NCBI GenBank assembly: GCA_003427395.1
Contig: BFEA01000025.1
Span: forward strand, 2,026,676 to 2,064,759
Reading direction: 5' to 3'
DNA length: 38,084 nt
Source of the DNA: Chara braunii
Taxonomy: Eukaryota; Streptophyta; Charophyceae; Charales; Characeae
Shown here: positions 9,512 through 21,060 of the stretch, in pieces
How the letters are laid out: each line of letters begins with the position of its first letter
Position numbering within the stretch: position 1 is the stretch's first letter
Notes under the pieces: generated by a model
Told to the model about the DNA's origin: nothing
What the model saw: the letters and a program-made list of their open reading frames with translations, nothing else
Database searches by the model: none
Program-made: the position numbers and the translations under genes

Positions 9512-9599
9512 ACAGGCAAACTCAAAACGCCAATTTGCTACAAAATGCATTCTACGGGTGAACAGTGCCAATGGACCAAAATGCCTGGCAGCACTTAGC

Positions 9600-9630
<31 letters not shown>

Positions 9631-9700
9631 ACATTGTGCTGGCGCTTTGGCAAAGCGTGGCGCGCAGGTCTTTTCCGCCTCGGCAAAAAGAGGGTTGGGG
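9512..9700 (+). repeat. Third copy of the ACCAAAATGGCTGG repeat, with a 26-base poly-A
   Basis: TTCACAGGC, GGACCAAAATGCCTGGC, a pure A run at 9600-9625, then GGCAAAGCGTGGCGCGCAG and CTCGGCAAAAAG align with the units at 8110-8320. The A run is expanded relative to those copies. Confidence 0.6.
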
Positions 9701-10640
9701 GAAGTGGGGTTTCAGAAAAAGGCGGGGGGAAGCACCTGGATGGGCACATGCCCAAGTGCATGATCTTCACCTGGCTGTACAGGTCCCATGTGCATTCTGG
9801 CTGGGCTAAGATTGTCCTTCAAAGCATACATGTCTATTTCTGTCCTTCCTCATGACCTGTAACTTTCCTGGTACCTTTTCGTTGGGCCCCATCGCAGTGT
9901 GAAAGGACAGCAACTGGAAATCACATTCCTCGGTCTGATTTGCTGCGGCAAAAGGCTGGGGACCGCATATAGAAACCACAGCTTAGTATCCAAGCCTCTT
10001 CCCAAACCCCTTTTGTTTTGTTTGTTTTCCTTGACCAGGGCTTATCCAAGCCTCTTTCCAAACCTATCGATATATATCCGGAATAATAGAGCGTGGTGTT
10101 GAAAAAATTGTTGTGGCCTGAGGTTGCCATGTGATAGATGTCCATAATTAGACCACCATAACTTTTCTCAGGGGCTGGAATCGTGGTGCACGCCAAAAAC
10201 AAACGAACTGGTTGAGGCCTCCTGCTTACAATTCCATTCCCGTTTGTTTTGTCTCCAACTAATCCATTTAAACCACCAGTACTTCCTAAAGTCGTGCCCG
10301 TTAACAAGCCACAATTTTTTGAAACGTAGCTTTTGCTTAAAACCTACCCCAACGCGTTGTACTGGAATCAACTGGAATCAACTGACGTATGGTCTTTATA
10401 GCTGTATTTTGTTTATCTTTAAGTCTAAATACGGCTATAATGATTGTATGTTGTATTTGGAGGGAAAAAGGTAGTAGGCATTGTTCTGCAGTCGCCCTTG
10501 TCAGTGGGGAAGACTTGTCACAGTATTGGCAGAGCGGTAAGAGTTGGCCTTCTTGCTTCAGGTTTGCCTTGGAGACAAAGCAGTCCGGAGCAGGGAGACG
10601 TCCATAGAGTATTTGTCATTGTAGCGCCTTTTGTGATGTA
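9701..10640. other. Unassigned stretch with a 14-bp hairpin
   Basis: Arms TTATAGCTGTATTT (10396-10409) and AAATACGGCTATAA (10427-10440) pair fully with one G-T. A diverged TTTAAACCACCAGT phrase occurs near 10267. Open frames (9921-10307 minus, 10244-10474 plus) have no recognised domain. Confidence 0.4.
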
Positions 10641-10649
10641 GGAATAAGG

Positions 10650-11160
10650 TGGGTGTATCTGGGGCTGCAGTCAAAGGAGTGCAAATCCTGAGGTGTGAGA
10701 GAGGAGTCCTTAGTCCACCTTTGTTTGATGATACCATGACTTTCATAGTTTTCATGGATGGTCCTATATCCATCCTTTACGGTACATTGTTAGAGTTTGA
10801 TTTGCATATCCTTCTTCTTGTTCAGTCAGCTTCATTCGTCAGGGTCAAAGGGGAGTTGGTCGATCAGCGTGTTGCTGCAAAAAGCATACCAACCTTTGTT
10901 GTAGTCTCCAACCACTCAATTTCTCATGAGGCCCTGACCCAGGGTATCCTCTTGACCGAGTCCATCCTTCCATTGCTTATTAACTTGGTCCATCTTACTC
11001 CTAGGAAATGTAGGTCATACGCACGGAGCTCACTTCCCTTTGCTGGCATCTTCTTGAAAATTAATCTAAAAATTTTAAATATCGCACCGGGTAAACTGAG
11101 ATTGGAAGTGGCAGGTCTTTGACAATAACCACCCATGTAACCATTCCAAGGGAACAATAT
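10650..11160 (-). pseudogene. Probable 3' part of the LINE relic
   Basis: This lies directly downstream, on the minus strand, of the recognised LINE C-terminal segments. A 78-codon minus frame (10924-11157) starts Met-Phe-Pro-Trp-Asn-Gly-Tyr, loosely like the FLWNG motif that follows the reverse transcriptase in plant L1 elements. It cannot be aligned further by eye. The overlapping 157-codon plus frame (10649-11122) is most likely its shadow. Confidence 0.3.
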
Positions 11161-12700
11161 TTAGTAGGCTACATCCCGCATATTATTTGTGCAGTGTTTC
11201 AATTGTTCTTCCTTCTTCCAAAACTCTTCTTTGAAATCTTACAAGTCGCCTAAGGTGAAGATCCCCTTATTCACCTATGAAACTCATTGGACTTATTGTG
11301 GAGGGAGAATGGCATCCTCTTTTGGTTGAGGATAATCGGATTGTCGAAAATGATTGTCTCCACACTTTGAGTCACCGTAGTGGTGGCTTTTGTTATGTAG
11401 GGCTCATCCTACGCTAGAGGCGGATAAAGTTTTTTCAAAGCGGCTCAATGTGTGTATAACGTTTGGTCGCTATAGTAGAGTCGCCCTCCCGTCGTATTGG
11501 GTCTTTCCCTACAACGAGCCAAAAATAGTTTGGTAACTATATATTTTCATGCTTCCCTCTTTAGTCATTTGTTAACCTTCCTGTCACTCTTTCACAAATA
11601 GGCTGTGATGGTTGCCCTTATTGTTTGTAGGTACTTGAAACAATGTGATCAATTACCGCTTTGTACTAGGTTGTTTACGGCCAAGGTCCTTCCCACTAGC
11701 GATGTGTGGAACCCTTTCCATTGCGTCATTCTTTTCAGTGTTATGTCCACCCAAAATTCCCCATAATCATGAGGAGGGCCGAGAGAGGTCAGTCTAACAC
11801 CCAACACCCGGATCCCTTTCTCATTTGGTTTGAATCGATATCATTTTAATTCAGTCACCATCCCTCTATTATGGCACCATAGTTAATTGACATATCAGTG
11901 ACTAAAAAAAAAAAAAAATTATAGTATTTGCCAACATTCTGATTGAGTCCTACAACGCTTTCAGTAGGATCGTAAGATCAATAAATAATAAGGTGACGCG
12001 CATAAGGTATCGGGGAATCTCATAAAATGTCACCCTCTGAATTTCTTGATTCGATTTAATGGTTGTTGCTAAGATCTGCATTACTATGACAAAGATAAGT
12101 GGCGTTATAGGGTCCCCTTGTCTCACCGATCTTTGTAGTGAAAACGGGTGTAAGAGGTGCCCATTTACCATAATGTTCGTCATAGTCGATTGATGCAATA
12201 TAGTCACCTCACCCCCAAAGGTTTGTCTGAAATTCATTCTTTGGATATGAGAATCCACGAAGGCCCAATTTATATCATGGTACATTTTTTTTAAGTGCAC
12301 GAAGATGATTACAGTCGCCAGTCTTCTTCAGGTTCGTCGTGTGTATCGGATTGTCTCTTTGACTAAGGTGGTATAACCTTGAATGTTTCGTTTTAGGATA
12401 AGCCTTGTTTGTTATGGGTGGATGAGTTATTTTATATACGGTAGGAATTTGTTAGTCAGTGTTTTTTTCACCATCTTATACGGTATCAGTAGTAGTGTGA
12501 TTTGTTGGTAATTCTTGATTTCATTTAGTTTCCTTCTTTTGTATGTCAGGGTAGCGACACATTGGTTAAGCAGCCTCCCAAATGCTCTTTCCTTTTGGAC
12601 TGTGTGGATATAGTCCATTATGGAGTCACCCGAAAATTCCGAGAAGTGGGCCCATAACTCCTTTGGAAAGGAGTCAAATATCTGGCTTGGATTTGTAATA
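11161..12700 (-). pseudogene. LINE (L1-type) reverse transcriptase relic, 5'-truncated and inactivated
   Basis: Read on the minus strand, three blocks follow L1 order. About 12690-12427 holds the pre-palm region (Phe-Pro-Lys-Glu-Leu-Trp, then Glu-Ile-Lys-Asn-Tyr-Gln-Gln-Ile-Thr-Leu-Leu, like the NYRPISLL block). About 12425-11950 holds the palm, with one internal stop, an intact Arg-Gln-Gly-Asp-Pro motif and motif A/C positions. About 11815-11649 holds the post-palm segment (Trp-Lys-Gly-Phe, Leu-Val-Gly-Arg-Thr). A further segment near 11340-11190 looks like the C-terminal domain. Motif A, normally Asp-Leu-x-Lys-Ala-Tyr-Asp, reads His-Leu-Lys-Lys-Met-Tyr-His. Motif C, normally Ala-Asp-Asp, reads Ile-Asp-Leu. 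Frameshifts and stops separate the blocks, so it cannot be active. No endonuclease region is visible above 12700. Confidence 0.85.
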
Positions 12701-13342
12701 CGACATTATGGATCTCTTGCTTTAAGAGAGGGGCCTCAAGTTTCCCTTGTTAAGTAATTGCAAATAATAAGTTTAGGTTATCCAACGTCCCTTGTAGTGA
12801 GCAAGGGGAAGCGAAGTAGCAAAGCAACAAAACAACAAGGTGACAAGGCAATAAGGCAGAGAGGAAACACAACAACAGGTCAGTGAGGCATGGAGAGGGG
12901 CGAAGCACATGGACAGCCAATTGGCAAGGAAACACATAGTACCAGCAACAGGGCAGTCGAGAAGTGAAGTACCATGGACTAGACAGCAACACAAGGCAAG
13001 CAAAAAGGCAGCAAGGTGACATCAATAAGACACTTCATTCATGCAACAGAGATTCAAACAAAACATCATCTACTCACACCACACGTATAACTTTACAAAC
13101 TATTGGTTCACACCACCACTAGAGTCAAGGAGTTACTTCGATGAATGTATGCATCATGCCAGGAATATACATGTACAAGCATCCCATACATAGCAGTTCC
13201 TCTAATCATATCACAAACACTTCAAACAAACGAGCACTGAGTATATGTCTTAAGGACTCCCACTTTGACACAGAAGAGGAGGACAAGAAAAGACTAAAGA
13301 ATGCATAAAGCAGACAAGAGAAGTAAAATACTTAGAATGAGG
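12701..13342. other. A/G/C-rich simple-like stretch
   Basis: About 12790-13030 is dominated by short GCAA, AAGGCA and ACAAGG words with few T on the plus strand. This explains the Leu/Cys-rich minus frame at 12750-13025, which is not treated as a gene. The remainder is unstructured. A 21-base A run lies at 13343-13363. Confidence 0.45.
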
Positions 13343-13434
13343 AAAAAAAAAAAAAAAAAAAAAGCTACACACGAAATTGCATATGATTGTGTGTTTGCGA
13401 GAGAGGGGGAGGGCAGGGAGGTAAGGAGGATAGT

Positions 13435-13770
13435 GGCTGTAAAGGCAATAATTTGGTTTTGATGAAACATTTATCCCTCATCCCCTTCTTTTTTATCCCG
13501 TTCCTATGCCACCTCGTTTGGACATTCCTCCTTATTGGCCTTCTGCACTTCCTCACCAGTTCATTTAAGTTGTGTTTTACGTCTTCATTTGTGATGAGGG
13601 AGTGACAAATGAAGACCGCTTCACGAGGGAAGAGGGGGAGGGAAGGTTGATTCTCTGTTGAGGGGGAGGTGGGGGATAGGGGCTATATCTGTGTATGTAC
13701 GTGTGTGTGTGTGCTGTTATATTCACTATACACAACTCCACATAAAAATCATGTCACTGTGTGTATGTGC

Positions 13771-13819
<49 letters not shown>

Positions 13820-14010
13820 GGAAAGATGCCCCACACCAGTAATAATGAAGCATTGTACCCTAGGGAGTAACATGTAGAAGTACGGGGGCATCAAGGAAAG
13901 TTGAACTGAAACCGAAACGTGTAGACCTGAAACATGTCAGGTTATTTAGTTGTGATGGATCTTTAGTAATTTTGGGCGGCCGTTTTAGGGTCAGATGAAG
14001 AATTTTAGAT
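13435..14010 (+). repeat. Direct repeat E, copy 1
   Basis: TTTGGTTTTGATGAAAC, CTCATCCCC, CCGTTCCTATGCCACCTCG, GACATTCCTCC, a GT-rich then GA-rich microsatellite, CATTGTACCCTAGG and ATGGATCTTTAGTAATTT are found in the same order at 14610-15120, about 1.17 kb downstream. The copies are clearly diverged. No coding signal. Confidence 0.7.
13772..13815 (+). repeat. (GA)n microsatellite, 22 units
   Basis: A pure GA run inside direct repeat E copy 1. The equivalent site in copy 2 (14931-14941) has only a few GA units, so this tract has expanded or contracted since duplication. Confidence 0.9.
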
Positions 14011-14039
14011 CTTTTAGGGGCAAATTAGACAATAACAAT

Positions 14040-14180
14040 CTTTTTATGAGCAAAATGCATGTTTCTTACCCCAAAAGAGTGTTGTGTATCAAGGAAAAAC
14101 ATTGTTGTATTATCCTATGCTTAATGAGTTAATCAACTTTATCTTAACGAAGTCATGTGTGTGTGTGGTCTTTTTTTTCC
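14040..14180 (+). repeat. Diverged copy of the 17.3-kb repeat
   Basis: AAATGCATGTTTCTTACCCC, ATCAAGG, ATTGTTGTATTATC, ATGCTTAATGAG and GAAGTCATGTGTGTGTG align in order with 17357-17490 and 17669-17800. This third copy is much more diverged than those two are from each other. Confidence 0.65.
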
Positions 14181-14609
14181 GGGTCTTCCCCTTGCGGGAC
14201 CCCACATACCTCCTCTCAACAATTCTTCCTGGCGCACCCCCACTCCCCAAGTCCTAGATATTGAGTGTGCCCAGGTTGCAGATTCCTTAGTGTCTACCAC
14301 TCAGGATGATTACCCCGCCCCTCGTCAGGTCGGATGGATGGACCACACCAATGTTGAATATAAAATCATATTGAGCCCTCGTTGAAGCATCGTCAAATAA
14401 ATCTTGTTGCACAAGAGTTCGGATGGTATGCGTATTCGTTGTTCCTCAACAGACCTCGCCGGAGACCTTCGATGACCCCCAAAATTATGTACCCATGTGA
14501 CCTTCTTTAATTTAAGTAGTTCCACATAGTTGTCATCAACAATATCTAATAGTCACACCAAGGTCTAACCTATGACATTCTACTGCGGAGGAGTATGATG
14601 GCTGCAATC

Positions 14610-15120
14610 ATCACTGTTTGGTTTTGACAAAACAATTTTCCTCATCCCCATTTTCTTTCTTCCGTTCCTATGCTTCCTCGACACATTCCTCCTCATCAGC
14701 CTCCACAACTTCTCCTTGTTAGTCCAGTTAGGTTTGCTTTCGTTCTTCGTTTATCATCTGGGACTGAAAAATGAGGATTGTTTATGAGGGATCGGAAGGG
14801 GTTAAGGCTCTATCAAGGGGGATGCAGAGGATGAGAGTTTTACGTGTGTCTATATGTGTTATGATGTTCGCGATGCATAACTCCATTGAACCAACTCTTT
14901 GTATGCGTGTATGTGTGTATGTGTGAGGGAGAGAGAGAGAGGCTTCGCAACAGTGATTGAACATTGTACCCTAGGTAGCAACGATAAGTTCAGAGGCAAC
15001 TCATAAAGTTGAAATGAAACACAAAGGGCATATATAAAATATATCGGGTCCAACAAATGTAATGGATCTTAAGTAATTTCGGATTGGCGTCCTAGGGCAG
15101 TTAAAAGAGTTTCATATTTT
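14610..15120 (+). repeat. Direct repeat E, copy 2
   Basis: Matches the copy at 13435-14010 in order, including CCGTTCCTATGCTTCCTCG, the GT and GA tracts, ACATTGTACCCTAGG and ATGGATCTTAAGTAATTTCGG. Confidence 0.7.
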
Positions 15121-17250
15121 TCAATAAGCAAATCCATAAATTACATTTTGAAGGGGCGATATAACGCACAAACCTCACGGCAGATGTTACTTTCCTTTTG
15201 GAGTGGGTCCTAGCGTGGAGGTTTAAGGAAAGTAAAAAAAATGGGGGTGTGCCAATAATTTTTGGAAAGGGGGGTGGAGTTTCAGATCAAAATTGGGATC
15301 TCACGCATCAGTTTCATGCATGAGTCGAGCTAAGGCGAGATGTAGAAGGGATGAACCTTCTTGGTGCAAAAATCCAGCCCACTAAAAAATGTCAGGTAAT
15401 CTTGTACACTTCATTGTCTACGTCTAAAAAATCATCATGGCTACTGAGCGTCATTATCCCAAACGAAAGGGCAGAGGTATTTATACAAGGTTTCGATTTC
15501 GGGTGGTGACTTGGCTACGTGTCTCGCAAATTTGGCAGTCGTAATCGGACTATCGTAGCCATAAAGTCCTTTCCACTACTTTTGTATCTCCACGAGACAT
15601 ATATTTATACTTTTTTTCTATAGACGTTTGGTACACCTACAATTTGAACACAAGGTGTGAAACCAGTGGGGGTGATGGTGGCTTAAGGGATAACTAGATA
15701 AAGGGTACAAACGGTATTCGCGCCACGCGTTCAAAGCTGAAAAATGAAGAACAATGTGAGTCATCAAGGAATAGGTAAGGGTGATGCATTTGAGTTGTAA
15801 CCTCGTGCACATCTCATTCGCATACATATGTATTTTTCGCGTTACAGGAGAAGTCTATCGTGTACTCATTGACAACACAAGGATAAGGAATGAATCAGAC
15901 CGCCTTATCCATACAAACTGCTTAGAATAAGCGAACGTCTGTATCTTTCACACCTTACAAATACAAAGTTTATGAAAGACACCCAGTTATTTTAATTTAG
16001 TTGATCGATCACAAATATCGTACTTCGAGGCAGAGAACGTTAATGAAGAGTCTAAGACAATCAAATGTTCTTCATAATTTTTAATCAAAGAAAACGATTC
16101 ACACTCATCATGTCCACGAGTCAATATGAAACGAAACTATCAATATTCTCGAGAGCATTCCATAAAAACAGAGAGAAGGTACATAACACCAAGAAGGATA
16201 TTTTCATGCACTTCGATTTTCCATCAAAAGATAAAATAACATACTTTTATTAAATATGCAAAACAACCTAATGTAATTTCAATGCATTAGAGTAGCGAGA
16301 TGGTAGAGAGAAACACTTTCATTGATCTAGTTATCCATCAATTGTTAGTACCCAGAGAAAGGCTTATTGAAAATAAATTATTTAAGTCAGAAGATTTGAG
16401 AGAGGCACATAATTCACATTCGCTCGAAATATACTCAAGTTCAAAGGGGATGTAAACTACTTTGTTCTCAAACTTATAGTACTCTTACCAACACGCACTG
16501 ATCATCTAATGTATATGAGCGAGTGCTGATAATTTGTCATCACGCACTCAGTGATCATCTTAGCGATCGTCACCCTGTCAGTCCACCTACGACACAAATC
16601 TACTCACGTTCTCCATTCCCTCGCATCAACACGTCGATCTCGCGTAATTGCAATCAAACCTTCGATATTTTTTAACCCGCTAAGCACCAAATGCTAGCCA
16701 CTCCGTTTGAGTTGATATACAATGTAAGAGAGAGAGAGAATCACGCTTGCAAGATTTGTAGTTGCACGAATGGGGGAGCACAAATGCATGCAGGGAAAAA
16801 GGGAGAAGGACAGGGAGGGAGTCCATGACAACGCGAAGGGAGGGTTCGTGGACAATAGAACTGCGGTGTGGGGGAGTCGACTACTCTCCACACAGCAAGT
16901 TGATCAAATAAAAAAATTGTGAGGCAGAAGAGGAAGAAGATAATTATATTTGTCAAGTAAAATGTGGAGAAAGAAGAAGAAGGCGCTCAAAAGATAGGGT
17001 GTGAAAAGTGCAAATAAAGATGGCGCACATGGAAGATTGTGAGGAGGCGAAAAGGCGAAAAACACTTGAGCAACGCATCAACGAAAAAACATTTTTGTGC
17101 TTAATTTTTAATTCAAAATTTTAATAGAAATATGGACACACTTAATAAGGCGCGTGAATCATTGAAGAGTTTTGTGGATACAGTATCCAGAGTTATAAAA
17201 CATACCAACTTTGGGGACGCCCATACAAAATTCTTCAACATTCTAAAATG
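15121..17250. other. Two kilobases without recognisable features
   Basis: AT-rich, many stops in all frames, no repeats noticed apart from a short GA run at 16728-16739. Frames such as 16065-16253 plus and 16694-16891 minus are short and featureless. Confidence 0.5.
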
Positions 17251-17253
17251 CAA

Positions 17254-17875
17254 AAATAAGAAACATAAAGATAGTATACAACTCGCACTAGACGTCGTCA
17301 TGAAAAAGAGGAGCACAAAAGTCTTGCACCCAAATAACATGGTTCGTCACAGCGAAATGCATATTTCTCACCCCAAAGAAGTGTCGCAGATCAAGGCATA
17401 GTATTGTTATGTTATCATATGCTTGGCGAGCTAATCATAAATGATATCATCGAAGTCGTGTGTGTGTATGTGTGTGTGTCTTTTTTTTTTTAACCACTAG
17501 TAATACCTCCGAGCCTGTTTTTGTCGAGCCTGAATTTCACTACGCTCCAAGTTTTGATGAGCCAAAAATAAGCAACATAAAGATTATATACAACTCGCAC
17601 TAGACATCGTCATGAAAAAAAAGAGCACAAAAGTCTTGCACCCAAGCAACATGGTTCGTCACAGCGAAATGCATATTTCTCACCCCAAAGAAGTGTCGCA
17701 GATCAAGGCATAGTATTGTTGTGTTATCTTATGCTTGGCGAGCTAATCATAAATGATATCATCGAAGTCGTGTGTGTACGTGTGTGTGTCTTTTTTTTTT
17801 TAACCACTAGTAATACCTCCGAGCCTGTTTTTGTCGAGTCTGAATTTCACTACGCTCCAAGTTTTGATGAGCCAA
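17254..17875 (+). repeat. Recent head-to-tail tandem duplication, unit of about 310 bp
   Basis: 17254-17565 and 17566-17875 are almost identical. Both hold ACTCGCACTAGAC, CATGGTTCGTCACAGCG, CACCCCAAAGAAGTGTCGC, a GT run, a T run and GCTCCAAGTTTTGATGAGCC. The offset is 312 at the left and 310 at the right, the difference lying in the GT/T tracts. A small open frame at 17132-17401 overlaps copy 1, but its equivalent is not intact in copy 2, so coding is unlikely. Confidence 0.9.
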
Positions 17876-18720
17876 GGTCCCACCCCATTTTCTTTTCTTG
17901 CACTTTCATTGAAAAAAAAAGCAGTCGTGAAACTCACAAAAGATGGGGACAAAAAAAAAAACAAAGCTTTGGTCGTGAAATGCAGTTGTATATATTATTG
18001 AAAGTGGTAGTGTGAGTATGCCCTCAATAATGGACTAGAGTGCAATATAAAAATAAACTTTATTCTTTTTGTCGAGCCTTTGGGACCTCCGAACTTTTCG
18101 GGGAAAATGGGAAAACTGCCAACTTTCCCTATTTTCCAACATTAGCGGAGGTTGGTCTAATCCTTTTTTTTTTAATATAGATTTTTTATTTTCGTTTTTT
18201 TTTTTTGGGGGGGGGNGGGGGGCGGGGGGCGCCTACAATAGTTGCCACCAATTTATCGAACATAACCTCCGGGCCTTATAAATGAATATAAGGTTCGTCG
18301 GGCGTTATATTCGTATACAACGTTTGAGCGTTATTTTTGGGTGAAGACGATAGCGCATGTGGCTCATAATGTTTCTGTTATTATGGTTCTTGGTTGATAT
18401 GGAGTAGTTATTTACCCTGTTAGGATGACTAAATGTTGTATATATGTTGCTCCGCTACGTGCCACAGCAACGAACGCCATCACCGGAATAAATCAAGTCC
18501 CCTAATGCATATTGACATATCGTGAGGGCACGGGTGCATAATCCGTAGTTTGTATCTGTGTGAGTGATGAACAAACTTTCATTGTCCAGGTTCAAAAATA
18601 GGAGAGAGGGAAAGAGAGAGAGAGAGAGAGATGCCAGCAAGGCAGCGCGCATTGGCACACGTGCATGCGTGTGTATGATCGTGTGTGTATGTGTGCAATT
18701 GCAAGGGCCGTGTCCACTTC
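17876..18720. other. Unassigned stretch with homopolymers and one undetermined base
   Basis: A T run followed by a G run surrounds the single N at 18216, so the exact length here is unreliable. GA and GT microsatellites lie at 18610-18690. No gene-like frame. Confidence 0.5.
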
Positions 18721-18727
18721 GGCCCAG

Positions 18728-19250
18728 CCCACCGTTCCAAACTTGCCCGACCACGGATACTTGCCCTTCCCATTCCACCTGGGCCCAGTGCGCCGCCCCC
18801 TCCTACCCAAAATGCCCTTGACACCAAGGTTGGCGTTGAAGTGAACGTTGAAAGTTTCTTGGTGTATAAATGCAACCCTGGCGGGCTGCAATTTGGCCCC
18901 CCTTGAAAAAATGCCAACAACGTTGACGTTGAATGTTGAAAACACTAAGTTCAAGTTGTATAAAATGCAACCCTACGGGCCATGGACAACTATATGTAAC
19001 AAACTGCCTCTGTTAAAAAAAATGCTCTGCCAGCAACGTTAACGTTGAACCTCGAAAACCCTCAGGTATATAAAACATAACCCCACAGGCTGCAAACTTT
19101 CCTAACCAAGGGCACTTACCCTTTCCAGTCCACTTGGGCCTAGTGAGGCCCCCGCCTCCCCTCCACCCCCTCAACCAATATGCCTCAACACCAACGTGGC
19201 GTTGTATTGAATAGTTTCCAGGTGTATAAAATACAACCCTGATGGGCTGT
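18728..19250 (+). repeat. Two-copy repeat with CAACGTTGACGTTGAA subrepeats
   Basis: A segment of about 165 bases (CTTGCCC, TTCCCATTCCACCTGGGCC, CCCTCCTACCC, GGTTGGCGTTG, GGTGTATAAATGCAACCCTG, GGGCTG) occurs at 18740-18897 and again at 19098-19245. Two half-copies lie in between, starting with CAACGTT(G/A)ACGTTGAA near 18918 and 19035. Each unit carries a GTATAAAA-like word. The repeats make the frames on both strands look long. No gene is supported. Confidence 0.7.
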
Positions 19251-19259
19251 GAACACATC

Positions 19260-19900
19260 CTTCAGAGGGGCCCTGTTGCTTCCCACTAGCACACTCGAGG
19301 GCAGTCTACTCCTATGAGGTTCCTTCCTGTTAGCCCCTCAACCCCTGAGAAGATTCTGATACCGAAGCACGGTGGCAAGCCTCAATTCTGTTGTTATAGC
19401 AATTTGTTGATTGTTTTTTACGTTGTACTAGTACAATTGATATGCTTTCCACCACCTGACAAGGCTACCACCCAGATAAACTCTCTTAAGGTGATCAGCC
19501 CCCAAAAGAGTCTATGTTTGTTCCCCCTCCACGGACACTCTACTCTTTACGGAAGTCAGACCCCCTAATAGAGAGTCCTCCCTAGTCGTCCCTCCTTAAG
19601 GCAGATCAACTCCCCATAAAACTACGTAGCTCAAAGCGCACTGGCAAGCCTCAAGCTAAGGAAGAATTTTGTCCCTACTAATCCACTCCAGAAAACCTCT
19701 TATTGTTTCCCTTCCAATGACAGTTACCTCCCCTAGAGGGTCCTCCCTGCTAACCCCCCCCCAAGGACACATCAACTATGGCAATCCTCAGCTCTCAATA
19801 CCGCCGCCTCTCCCTTCCGCCTCTCTAGGCACTCAGGGAGGTACAATCCCCCAGCGGGGTGTCAAAATAAAACCAATTGGGAGAGGTGAGGGCGACTGAA
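19260..19900 (+). repeat. Degenerate C-rich repeats around TCCTCCCT / AGCCTCAA
   Basis: GGCAAGCCTCAA recurs at 19374 and 19642, and TCCTCCCT plus GATCAACTCCCC-like words recur near 19575 and 19740. The period is roughly 170-270 bases with poor conservation. No gene-like frame. Confidence 0.4.
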
Positions 19901-20220
19901 ACCAAACCAACAACCTCTCCCTGACTATGCTAGAGCTCAAACCATCTTAGCTAATACCACATTATATCTGTATGTGTGTGTCTCTGAGTGTGCACGAGTA
20001 TGGACTTTGCAGTCTTCATGACGTCACTGCCATGTGAGCCGACAACTACCAGGATGCATAAGTTATAATGATGCCCGCCAAAGAAATAGAGAATTTGTGT
20101 TCGCAACCCTAATGAGAATCCTGCCTAAAGGGAGGAAAAGGAACCTAGGAAAGAACCGAGAAGGAATTTAGCCTGCTTGGTCCTGAGAAAACAAAGGCAG
20201 TATGATGGAGGTCTCCGTTG

Positions 20221-20590
20221 GGGTCGTCACACTGCTTGTATGAGCTAACCAAGATGAATGACGGGGTACTCGCCGTACGAAGTTTCCCTGCCATTCGTCC
20301 GGCTAAAGTAACAAACTGATAAAATGTTTGTTTGATTGCGGCGTTGGTGACGAGAGGTTGCCGTGCAGTTCTCTTATTACATTACAGGCTAGGCCATCGA
20401 GTAATCCGGTAGGATCGTCAAGCTGCTTATATAAAAATAACTAAGGCGGATGATAGGGTGCTCGTCGTGCGTGCTATCTTTACCATTCGCCTGACTAAAG
20501 TAGCAAGTTGGTGTATTGATTGTTTGACTTTGACATTGGCGGCAGGAAGGTACCGTGCATCTTACCTATTGACCTGCAGGTTACATTAAC
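20221..20590 (+). repeat. Two tandem hairpin-bearing units of about 190 bp
   Basis: Copy 1 (about 20221-20395) and copy 2 (about 20414-20590) share GTCGTCA, CTGCTT, CTAA, CCATTCG, CTAAAGTA, TTGATTG and an AGGT-CCGTGCA hairpin. In copy 1, GATGAATGACGGGG (20253-20266) pairs with CCCTGCCATTCGTC (20286-20299). In copy 2, the equivalent GGCGGATGATA (20445-20455) pairs with TACCATTCGCC (20481-20491). Stem bases differ on both sides while pairing is kept. Confidence 0.7.
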
Positions 20591-21060
20591 AAAAGTCAAA
20601 CTAATCCGGTACTTCCGTGAAGTACATTCCTTCAGTTTAACAAAGTCAAACTGATCTGGTACTTCCGTGAAGTACATTCCTTCAGTTTAACGAAGTCAAA
20701 CTGATCCGGTACTTCCGTGAAGTACATTCCTTTAGTTAACGAAATCAAACCGATCCGGTACTTCCGTGAAGTACATTCCTTCAGTCTAACAAAAGTCGAT
20801 TTGATCCGGTACTTCCGTGAAGTACGTTCCTTCAGTCTAACAAAAGTTGATTTGATCCGGTACTCCCGTGGGGTACACTTTTTTCAAAAGTAATAATAAC
20901 TGATTGATCCGGTACTCCCGTGGGGTGCGCTTCTTCAACTTGACAACGGCCAATTGATCCGGACTCCCGCGGGGTACACTTCTTCAACTTAACAAAAGCC
21001 AATTAATCCAGTGTTCTCGTAGGGTACTCGTCTTCAAAGGCTAACAAAGGCAAAAGATAG
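20590..21060 (+). repeat. Tandem array of nine hairpin units of about 50-60 bp with GTACTT-CCGTG-AAGTAC
   Basis: Units contain GTCAAACTGATCCG followed by a hairpin. Arms are GTACTT/AAGTAC in units at 20609, 20659, 20709, 20758 and 20809, all with CCGTG loops. From 20860 the arms become GTACTC/GGGTAC, then GTACTC/GGGTGC at 20912, and GTGTTC/GGGTAC with a TCGTA loop at 21011. The T-to-C change in the left arm is matched by A-to-G in the right arm. There is no coding signal across the array. Confidence 0.85.

Noticed and set aside
10649-11122. 157-codon plus-strand gene
   Set aside because: It lies antisense to the 3' part of the LINE relic, has no domain, and is most simply a shadow frame.
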